Below are positions 25,513 to 32,944 of a stretch of DNA of 32,944 nt, in pieces. The stretch covers positions 1 through 32,944 of the forward strand of contig JAFUGC010000047.1 in the NCBI GenBank assembly GCA_017469565.1, written 5' to 3'. Below the pieces are notes generated by a model. That model was not told the origin of the DNA, made no database searches, and worked only from the letters and a program-made list of their open reading frames with translations. The DNA comes from Clostridia bacterium. Its GTDB lineage: Bacteria; Bacillota; Clostridia; TANB77; UBA1234. Made by a program: the position numbers and the translations under genes. The number at the start of each line of letters is the position of its first letter. Positions within the stretch are counted from its first letter, which is position 1.

Positions 25513-28500
25513 ATGACACTTAAATCTTTTAAAACAGTTTTTGCTTCCATGTTTTTTGCACTATTATTTTTATTCACATCAAGTATTTCGCAAGCGGCAG
25601 AGAAAACTATGGTTGTTCTAAAGCAACTGAATACAGTTATGGAAAATGAGATGTCGTATACTATTGCTGGAGAGCTAACTGGTGGTGGTACTTATGATGC
25701 AGGAGAGAAAGTGACTATTTCCTTTTCTCAGTCAGAAACTCAAAAAGAACGATTCCATTTTATTGCATGGGAGGAAAGAGATGGGAAAACAAAGAAAACA
25801 CTTTCTACAGAGTATTCTTTTCAATATACTGTCCCTCAAAATGGAATTCACTATATTTATGCATTAGTACAGCCTCTGGATTTAAATTCGAATAATAGTA
25901 TTTTTTATGATGAAGATGATGAATTCTTTTTTGATGCAGAAGTGAGTATTACTGTTAACACAACTAATTTTGGTACTTTTTATAATACCTGTGAATATGA
26001 TGAAGTACCTTCTGAAGATTATGCAGTAAAAAATACAGGCGAAAATAGATATTTAGTTTGGACAAGTGATGATATTAAATTCTACGGTGATACTACTGCA
26101 TGGAATATAGAGTTTGTAAAAGATAGTGAGCAGTATATTTATCCTGGAAATCATAATCTACACAAACTATTTACCATTTCTCCTAATCTAAATGCAAGTG
26201 TTGGCACGCACAATTTGAATGTTACATTTTCAGATAGGGACAATAGAATCAACAAATCATTTACCAACACATTTTGTTTTGCAATTTCGGATAAATATAT
26301 AGTAGACACCGAAGTTTATCCAGAAGGGGCTGGTACAATTTCTGGTGCTGGAGGTTACGATTTAGGAGATACAGCTACCCTTACAGCAACGCCTACTTCA
26401 GATACATATGCATTTAACTCATGGACTTTAGATGGTGAAGTAGTTTCTACAAGCCCTACTTACTCTACTATTGTAGATAAAGACTCTGGTAGATTAAAAG
26501 CAGTTTTTAAAAAAGTAAAATCAACAGTTACAGTTATTAAAAACGAGGATTATGGCACGGTTACTGGTGCTGGTGTATATAATGTAGGAGATACGGTTAC
26601 AATAAAAGCGATTCCAAAAAGTGGATACCAATTTTTGGCTTGGTATAGAAATGGCGCTCCTGACGCGGTTGCGAAAGAGTATTCTTTTGTGATAGGTGAA
26701 AGTGATGTTAAATTTGAGGCTGTATTTGACAAAACTCCTGCTTCTGGTAGTTATTCAGCAGAATTATCATCTTTAACTTTTGACCCAGTTACAACAGGAA
26801 CCTATCCTAATCAAAAGCTTACGATGACTGTTACTAATACTGGCGATGGAAGCTTTACTATAGATGAAAATTCTCTTACATTTACTGGCGATACAGATAT
26901 GTTTGAAATCACACCGAATAGTATGTACTTTGATTTATGGGGAAATCAGAGTATTATAAACAAGGATACAAGAAAAACTGGTAGCGTTGCAACCATTAAG
27001 CCTAAAATGGCTACAACTGCAGGAATTTACACATTAAATGCTTTCTTTAAAGATAGAGATGGCTTTATTAACGATTGTAGTACTTCAATTGTCTATGTTG
27101 TAACAGATGATAAAATTATTAAGCCTGCCGTAAACGGTAAAGGTACGGTTACAGGTAGTAATGTGAATAATGCCTATAAAGTAGGCGGTGAGGTTACCTT
27201 GAAAGCTACTCCAGAAGAAGGATGGGAATTTGTATGTTGGTGTTATGGAAATGAATATTATGCAGGCACTTCTTCTTCTGAAATATATTCAACAGATAGT
27301 GAGTGGACATTTACAGTAGAACAGAATCGTAGTTATACCAATATATGCGCACTATTTAAACAAGTAGACTATAAAGTCACTGTTAGAACTCCTGATGGGC
27401 ATGGTACTGTAACGGGTGCAGGAATTTATAAGCTTGGTGATAAAGTTACATTAAAAGCAACTCCTGCTTCTGGTTTTGTATTTGAATCATATAATGAGTA
27501 TGGCACACCTCTTTTTGCAAGTGAAGAATATTCTTTTTACATTACAAGAGATGTTTCATTGACTGCTTGGTTTGTACTAAGTAGTGAAGCACCAAAAAAA
27601 ATTACCATTTCATTTGACCATGGTGATTTAGATGTAGAAGATGAAAATGCAATGAAGAGCTATCAGTTGATTCCAGGTTATAAATATAATTTACCTAAAA
27701 ACGAATATGTAAATAAAAATCATGATGGCGTATTTAATGGCTGGATAGTGAATGGCGAAAGATATGGTACCAGTAAGTTACTAGAATTTACTGAAGATAC
27801 TCATGTAACGGCAAGCTGGAATAGTTCATACTTATATTTCTTACCAGGTGAATATGGAATAGGCGAAAATCCAGAGACCTTAACTTGTGGTAGAGGACTT
27901 ACCAAAACTATGCCATATAATCCATACACAAGTAGTGACCCTACAAAAGTATTTAAAGGCTGGCAACTAGTACAAATCAATAGCGAAACAGGTGAAGTTA
28001 GTTGGAAATATGGTTCTCCTATTGAAGAAGGAACAGAATTTATTTATCCTAGTTCTTGGGGTGATGAATGGTATGCAATAGCTATATGGGAAGATGAACC
28101 TCACACAATTACATTTGATTCAATGGGTGGTTCACCAGTTTCAAGTGTAATTGTAAGAGCTTCAGAAACAGTGAAAAAGCCTGAAAATCCTACAAGAGAA
28201 AGATATGCTTTTGACGGTTGGTATAAAGACGAGGAATGTACGGAACAATTTACTTTCTATCAATCTTTAAAAGAGAATATTACTGTATACGCTAAATGGA
28301 GAGCATATAAAGAGATTCCTCGAATTGTTGTAAGCGTTACCATTCCTACTCCAGGAGCAGAGCCTGCAAAAGCCAATAATTATGGTGATCCTGAATATAC
28401 ATATTATTATTCTGTATATAGTACCACTTGGTACGATCAATCTGGAAGAGAAATAGAAGGCACTACTTTTGAAGATGGTAAATATTATTATGCAATCATA

Positions 28501-30972
28501 GAAATGAGTCCTAGTACGTCTTATGGAAGAGAATCTTATTTTGCAGATGAGATTGACTTTTGTACATTTAATGATAATTATGATGTATTAGGAGATTCAT
28601 ATCATTCTGATAATGATTATATTGTTAGAACACCATTAATGAAAGCATTAGGAGAAGGTTCACAGTTAACAGTAACATTTGATACCAGGGGCGGTTCTAG
28701 TATACCTAGTCAAACTGTAACTTATGGTAATAGTGCAACGAAACCCGGTAATCCTTCAAGAAGCGGATATGTGTTTGATGGTTGGTATACTGACTTAGAC
28801 ACTTATGAAAATGAATATGACTTTAGTAGACAAGTAAAAGATGATGTAAGAATTTATGCAAAATGGATTGAAACAAATGATACTACGATTTATGAGATTA
28901 ACTTAACCAGTAGCACAATTACAACGCTTCCTTTAGAATCGGGAACATTACCTGGTCTTAATATTGAAATTGGTGATGAAAATGTTTCATTATATCCTGG
29001 TAACACAGTATGGATGATAAAAGAAGCAGATTCAAATGGTTGGAGAGCTACGTATGATGGCGTGGCCATTGCTGATGGCTCAACTCATTATGGAATTAGT
29101 TTTGTTTGTTATGCCAAAAACGGATTTTCAATATTTAAAAATGCTACAGTGAAACTAAATGGAAAAAGTTATGGCTCAAGTATTTGGTTTGGCGATGATG
29201 ATTATGCTCATGTGACTTTGGATTTAGGACTTGCAATACAAAAAGAGGTTGTATATCAAGTTAAATTTAATATAAATGGCGGAAGTAGCTTTAATGGAAA
29301 TCCTACGCAAAACGTTGCAGAAGGAAATTTAGTAACGAAACCTACCAATCCAAATCCACCATATAATACCACTAAATATTTTGCTGGTTGGTATGAAGAT
29401 GAAGAACTTACAAAAGAATTTACTTTTGATACACGAATTTATAAAGATACTACTTTATATGCAAAATGGAAAGATTTAAATCTTTTAGATGAAATTCGCT
29501 TTACTGGAAATATGACAAAAGCATATGTAGGAACTAAGCCAGTATTTAATCTAGTGACTTCATCAGAGCATGTAGAGGAATTAAAAAGCCTCTATTGGGT
29601 AGAATATAAAAATAATTCCTGGAGTACATTATATGATAATGCTGATATAGAAGAAGGCAAAAATTATGGGCTTCAATGTAGAATTACTTTTGAAGAGGGG
29701 TATGGAATTGCAAGCACATCGGATGCTAATCATCATACTAACATTATTTACAATGGTGTTGATGTTACTAATTTAAAATCTAAAATTTCAGTTTTTACTT
29801 CTCAAGGAACTACTATTTATGAAGTTAGTATAGATTTAGGAGAATCTGCTAATCCTCCAACTTCAAACTATAAAGTTACATTTAATTCCAATGGAGGAAG
29901 TAGTGTTTCATCTCAAACTGTAAAGTATGGAGAATTGGTTCAAGTACCAGAAACACCTACAAAAGGTGACTATGAATTTGAAGGCTGGTATACAAATGAA
30001 TACTTTACAGCATATTTTGATTTTAATAGATCAATTATTGGTGCAGATACCACTCTTTATGCAAAATGGAAAAAGCACGTACATAGTTTTTATTATCATT
30101 CTGCATCATATAAGTGGAATGATGATAATAGCAAAGTTACAGCTTCTATTTTATGTGACAGTTGTGACTATGAAGAAAAAGAAACCGTTAATACAATATC
30201 TATCAATGCGATAGCACCTACTTGCGAAAAAGATGGGCTTAGAAAATATGTCGCAACTCATTTTGAAAGTGACAATTTCACGACTCAAATAAAAGATGTA
30301 ATCATAGAGAAATTAGGACATAATTTTGGACAACCAGAGTATGAATGGAGCGCAGATCATTCTTATGTTGAAGCTAGTAGAACTTGTAGTGTTTGCGGAA
30401 AAGTAGAAACAGAAACAGCCGGAACAAATTATGTGGTAACATTAGAGCCTACATGTACAGAAGATGGAACTGCCGAGTATGTAACAGAAGCATTTGAAAA
30501 TACAGAATTTACGGTTCAAACTTATGAAGTAGAAATAGGTGCAATTGGACATAAATGGAGTAAAGTAAAATATAAATGGTCAGCTAATAATACTCAATGT
30601 ACGGCTGGCAGAAGCTGTACAAATTGTGGAGAATTAGAGACAGAGACAGTAAAATCTGTAAGTAGTGTTACGGTAGAGCCTACAGAAACTTTTGAAGGAG
30701 TAATGACATATGTTGCAAAATTTAAAAACAGCCTATTTGGAACAAAAACGACCCAAGCGTCCATTGCAAAAATAGGAGCAGAACCTACATATATGTTAGG
30801 AGATTTAGATGGTGATAAAAAGATTACTATCATTGATGTGAGAAAACTTCTTCTTGCATACAGCGAAGAAGGTGAAAGAACTCCAGAAGAGCTTGCTATT
30901 ATGGATATTGACGGTGATGGCAAAGTTACCATAATGGATGTAAGAAAATTATTATTAATGTATTCTAATTAA
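25513..30972 (+). CDS. Giant secreted multi-repeat surface protein with a C-terminal dockerin
   Basis: 1,819 residues. A signal peptide covers residues 1-29 (MTLKSFKTVFASMFFALLFL... ending SISQAA). The body alternates InlB-B-like divergent repeats (GTVTGAGVYNVGDTVTIKAI, GAGIYKLGDKVTLKAT) with DUF-like beta modules. At least four Flg_new/Listeria-Bacteroides repeats (each ending GWY...YAKW) lie at about residues 870-935, 1055-1120, 1250-1320 and 1450-1520. Three Lachnospiraceae-type CxxC modules follow (CDSCDYEEKE, CSVCGKVETE, CTNCGELETE). The last 60 residues from 1761 are a type I dockerin with two Ca-binding F-hand repeats: GDLDGDKKITIIDVRKLLLAY and DIDGDGKVTIMDVRKLLLMY. There is no LPXTG motif. 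It probably attaches to a cohesin on the surface; see the next gene. No in-frame CGG in 1,819 codons. Confidence 0.9.
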   Translation: MTLKSFKTVFASMFFALLFLFTSSISQAAEKTMVVLKQLNTVMENEMSYTIAGELTGGGTYDAGEKVTISFSQSETQKERFHFIAWEERDGKTKKTLSTEYSFQYTVPQNGIHYIYALVQPLDLNSNNSIFYDEDDEFFFDAEVSITVNTTNFGTFYNTCEYDEVPSEDYAVKNTGENRYLVWTSDDIKFYGDTTAWNIEFVKDSEQYIYPGNHNLHKLFTISPNLNASVGTHNLNVTFSDRDNRINKSFTNTFCFAISDKYIVDTEVYPEGAGTISGAGGYDLGDTATLTATPTSDTYAFNSWTLDGEVVSTSPTYSTIVDKDSGRLKAVFKKVKSTVTVIKNEDYGTVTGAGVYNVGDTVTIKAIPKSGYQFLAWYRNGAPDAVAKEYSFVIGESDVKFEAVFDKTPASGSYSAELSSLTFDPVTTGTYPNQKLTMTVTNTGDGSFTIDENSLTFTGDTDMFEITPNSMYFDLWGNQSIINKDTRKTGSVATIKPKMATTAGIYTLNAFFKDRDGFINDCSTSIVYVVTDDKIIKPAVNGKGTVTGSNVNNAYKVGGEVTLKATPEEGWEFVCWCYGNEYYAGTSSSEIYSTDSEWTFTVEQNRSYTNICALFKQVDYKVTVRTPDGHGTVTGAGIYKLGDKVTLKATPASGFVFESYNEYGTPLFASEEYSFYITRDVSLTAWFVLSSEAPKKITISFDHGDLDVEDENAMKSYQLIPGYKYNLPKNEYVNKNHDGVFNGWIVNGERYGTSKLLEFTEDTHVTASWNSSYLYFLPGEYGIGENPETLTCGRGLTKTMPYNPYTSSDPTKVFKGWQLVQINSETGEVSWKYGSPIEEGTEFIYPSSWGDEWYAIAIWEDEPHTITFDSMGGSPVSSVIVRASETVKKPENPTRERYAFDGWYKDEECTEQFTFYQSLKENITVYAKWRAYKEIPRIVVSVTIPTPGAEPAKANNYGDPEYTYYYSVYSTTWYDQSGREIEGTTFEDGKYYYAIIEMSPSTSYGRESYFADEIDFCTFNDNYDVLGDSYHSDNDYIVRTPLMKALGEGSQLTVTFDTRGGSSIPSQTVTYGNSATKPGNPSRSGYVFDGWYTDLDTYENEYDFSRQVKDDVRIYAKWIETNDTTIYEINLTSSTITTLPLESGTLPGLNIEIGDENVSLYPGNTVWMIKEADSNGWRATYDGVAIADGSTHYGISFVCYAKNGFSIFKNATVKLNGKSYGSSIWFGDDDYAHVTLDLGLAIQKEVVYQVKFNINGGSSFNGNPTQNVAEGNLVTKPTNPNPPYNTTKYFAGWYEDEELTKEFTFDTRIYKDTTLYAKWKDLNLLDEIRFTGNMTKAYVGTKPVFNLVTSSEHVEELKSLYWVEYKNNSWSTLYDNADIEEGKNYGLQCRITFEEGYGIASTSDANHHTNIIYNGVDVTNLKSKISVFTSQGTTIYEVSIDLGESANPPTSNYKVTFNSNGGSSVSSQTVKYGELVQVPETPTKGDYEFEGWYTNEYFTAYFDFNRSIIGADTTLYAKWKKHVHSFYYHSASYKWNDDNSKVTASILCDSCDYEEKETVNTISINAIAPTCEKDGLRKYVATHFESDNFTTQIKDVIIEKLGHNFGQPEYEWSADHSYVEASRTCSVCGKVETETAGTNYVVTLEPTCTEDGTAEYVTEAFENTEFTVQTYEVEIGAIGHKWSKVKYKWSANNTQCTAGRSCTNCGELETETVKSVSSVTVEPTETFEGVMTYVAKFKNSLFGTKTTQASIAKIGAEPTYMLGDLDGDKKITIIDVRKLLLAYSEEGERTPEELAIMDIDGDGKVTIMDVRKLLLMYSN

Positions 30973-30992
30973 AAATAAGGAGGTTTTATTAT

Positions 30993-32944
30993 ATGAAAGC
31001 TTTTCTAAAGAAAATGCAAAGGATCGTTTGTAGCTTCTTGGCAATTTCAATGATGTTATCTTTAATGCCAATGAGTATATTTGCTACTGAAACAGGTGTA
31101 GCACTCAAGATAACAATTGATGATGACGACTACAAAGCTGTTTATCAACCGGGTGATAAGTTTTGGATTAATCTAGAATTTGAAAACAATAGTGAACCAC
31201 TTGAAAATGTTGGAACAATAACTGGTGCTATTCAATTTGATCCAGATGTATTAGAGTTAGCAGATGGCGATTCATCAGCAATACCAGATACGATTACAAT
31301 TGGGAAAAATGGGAAAGTGGATGTTAAAGTTGGACCTGGCGCAGAATTTGGTCCTGTTGAAGATGCTGGAATGATAAAAATTCCATTTACTTTTGCTTAT
31401 AGTGGAATTCCAATTTGCTCTGGAACTTTTGGATACGTTGAACTTAAAGTAAAAGAAGGTGCTTCTGGTAACACAACTATTTCTTATGCAACAAACAAGA
31501 TTTCGTCATATATTGGTACAGCCGAAGATGAAGAAACTGCTACTATTTATACTCCTACCATCACGAATATGACAATAAATTTTGATGAAGAAACAACACC
31601 AACAACACACACAGTAACATTTATGGATGGTGAAAGTAGTATAGATACCCAAACAGTAAACGATGGTGAAACAGCAACAAAGCCAACAGACCCAACTAAA
31701 GAAGGATACACATTTGATGGATGGTATAAAGAAGAAGCACATACAAACACTTGGGATTTTGATACAGATACAATAACAGAAGATATAAAACTTTATGCAA
31801 AATGGACACCTGTAGAATACACAATTACATATGCAAACTTATTAGATGGAACTAATCCAAACACAATAACAACATACACAATTGAAAGTGATACAATTAC
31901 TTTTGCTAACCCAACAAGAGAAGGTTACACAGGAACTTGGGATATAACAAGTATTGAAAAAGGTTCTACAGGAGACAAAATAATAACAGCAGTTTGGAAA
32001 GAAGAAGAAACAAATCCAACTAAGTACATAGTAACATTTGATGCAAACGGTGGTTCAGGAATGATGGCAGATGTTGAAGTAGACGAAAATGCAACGTATA
32101 CATTACCATCAAATGAATTTACAGCACCAGCTGGACTACAATTTAAAAAATGGTATGTTCCTGGATACGGAGAATTAAATGTTGGTGATAATATCACAGT
32201 ATCAAGTAATATAGCATTACAAGCAGTATGGGAAGATATCCCAGTAGTAACATATACAGTAACATTTGATGCAAACGGTGGAACAGGAACAATGGCAGAT
32301 GTAACAGAAGTATCTGGAACATATACATTACCATCAAATGGATTTACAGCACCAGAAGGAAAACAATTCAAATGCTGGAGCGTTGATGGAGAAGAAAAAG
32401 CAGAAGGAGCAGAAATAATAGTAACAGCAGATACTGAAGTTCAAGCAGTATGGGAAGATATACCAGTAGTAACATATACAGTAACATTTGATGCAAATGG
32501 TGGAACAGGAACAATGGCAGATGTAACAGAAGTATCTGGAACATACACATTACCATCAAATGGATTTACAGCACCAGACGGAAAACAATTCAAATGCTGG
32601 AGTGTTGATGGAGAAGAAAAAACAGAAGGAGCAGAAATAACAGTAACAGCAGATACTGAAGTTCAAGCAGTATGGGAAGATATACCAGTAGTAACATATA
32701 CAGTAACATTTGACGCAAATGGTGGAACAGGAACAATGGCAGACGTAACAGGAGTATCTGGAACATACACATTACCATCAAACGAATTTACAGCACCAGA
32801 CGGAAAACAATTCAAATGTTGGAGTGTTGATGGAGAAGAAAAAGCAGAAGGAGCAGAAATAACAGTAACAGCAGATACTGAAGTTCAAGCAGTATGGGAA
32901 GATATACCAGTAGTAACATATACAGTAACATTTGATGCAAATGG
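30993..32944 (+). CDS. Secreted repeat protein with a cohesin-like domain (runs off the window)
   Basis: Starts at the ATG at 30993 behind AAGGAGG, 20 nt after the dockerin gene, so the two form one operon. A signal peptide covers residues 1-31 (ends SMSIFAT). Residues about 35-190 resemble a cohesin beta-sandwich: YQPGDKFWINLEF, VGTITGAIQFDPDVLEL, and FGYVELKVKEGASGNTTISY. One Flg_new repeat (VTFMDGESSI...GWYKEEAHTN...LYAKW) follows. After it come a diverged copy and then 74-residue tandem repeats (VTFDANGGTGTMADV...AVWEDIPVVTYT) to the window end, still in frame. Anchoring cannot be judged because the C-terminus is missing. Confidence 0.85.
   Translation, partial: MKAFLKKMQRIVCSFLAISMMLSLMPMSIFATETGVALKITIDDDDYKAVYQPGDKFWINLEFENNSEPLENVGTITGAIQFDPDVLELADGDSSAIPDTITIGKNGKVDVKVGPGAEFGPVEDAGMIKIPFTFAYSGIPICSGTFGYVELKVKEGASGNTTISYATNKISSYIGTAEDEETATIYTPTITNMTINFDEETTPTTHTVTFMDGESSIDTQTVNDGETATKPTDPTKEGYTFDGWYKEEAHTNTWDFDTDTITEDIKLYAKWTPVEYTITYANLLDGTNPNTITTYTIESDTITFANPTREGYTGTWDITSIEKGSTGDKIITAVWKEEETNPTKYIVTFDANGGSGMMADVEVDENATYTLPSNEFTAPAGLQFKKWYVPGYGELNVGDNITVSSNIALQAVWEDIPVVTYTVTFDANGGTGTMADVTEVSGTYTLPSNGFTAPEGKQFKCWSVDGEEKAEGAEIIVTADTEVQAVWEDIPVVTYTVTFDANGGTGTMADVTEVSGTYTLPSNGFTAPDGKQFKCWSVDGEEKTEGAEITVTADTEVQAVWEDIPVVTYTVTFDANGGTGTMADVTGVSGTYTLPSNEFTAPDGKQFKCWSVDGEEKAEGAEITVTADTEVQAVWEDIPVVTYTVTFDAN
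32232..32944 (+). repeat. 222-bp near-identical tandem coding repeats
   Basis: Units begin at about 32232, 32454, 32676 and 32898, with the shared landmark GGGAAGATAT spaced exactly 222 nt apart (74 codons). The copies differ only by scattered bases, several at second or third positions (for example GAAGGA/GACGGA and AAAGCA/AAAACA). The strong identity over all three full copies, against a diverged first copy at about 32030-32231, implies recent expansion or gene conversion. The array continues past the window. Confidence 0.9.

Noticed and set aside
32368-32781. Leu-rich open frames on the minus strand of the repeat array
   Set aside because: They are repeat shadows: the same peptide arises twice because the coding strand repeats, and there is no SD.
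32030-32944. CRISPR-like array
   Set aside because: The repeats are 222 bp, coding, continuous and in frame, with no spacers. They are protein repeats.

Overview
This window is AT-rich DNA from a low-GC, Gram-positive, endospore-forming clostridium, most like the Lachnospiraceae and related gut Clostridia. The evidence is a sporulation sigma-K gene, an RqcH-type NFACT gene, a CIRCE-controlled hrcA-grpE-dnaK-dnaJ cluster, SecA with a SEC-C zinc tail, and large surface proteins with InlB/Flg_new-type repeats. TGA is a normal stop here (for example it ends the gene at 4219-4857).

Layout. 1-216: tail of an unidentified gene. 283-1998 (minus): rqcH. 2237-3331: trpS. 3432-4161: sigK, split by a +1 frameshift. 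4219-4857: membrane-anchored unknown protein. 4937-5010: tRNA-Trp. 5146-6789: CBM-like protein with a Lys/Thr tail, CYTH protein, dCMP deaminase. 6831-10274: MacA/MacB-like efflux operon whose ATPase is also split by a +1 frameshift. 10331-12018: small conserved protein and cysS. 12181-13233: HD-domain protein. 13279-13845 (minus): compositionally foreign gene. 13998-18898: heat-shock cluster with two CIRCE operators. About 19040-21617: rsmE, a membrane protein, yicC (again split by a +1 frameshift), rpoZ. 21708-24443: secA. 24444-25512: decayed intergenic region with gene remnants and a TfoX-N-like gene. 25513-30972: giant dockerin-tipped surface protein. 30993-end: second surface protein with a cohesin-like N-terminal domain and 222-bp tandem repeats, running off the window.

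Main discovery. Three conserved genes (sigK, the MacB-type ABC ATPase, yicC) are each broken by one extra C, in the same context: NTT-CGG-N. Skipping the C of an in-frame CGG restores the conserved protein exactly, each time at a conserved glycine (GGN). By my hand scan, in-frame CGG occurs nowhere else in roughly 9,700 codons of native-looking genes, except once at the 3' end of the same sigK, where a +1 shift gives an immediate stop and a normal-looking C-terminus. The only gene using CGG as a plain arginine codon is the foreign-looking 13279-13845 gene (twice). This suggests that CGG is unassigned or very slowly decoded in this organism and acts as a +1 frameshift signal. P-site CUU, AUU and UUU can all re-pair on UUC. 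The pattern needs proteomic and read-level confirmation.

Other points: palindromic repeats sharing GGGACAACC at two loci, a hairpin covering the sigK ribosome binding site, two genes whose best-placed start is ATT, loss of gmk from the usual yicC-gmk-rpoZ order, and a neighbouring cohesin-like/dockerin pair of surface proteins.
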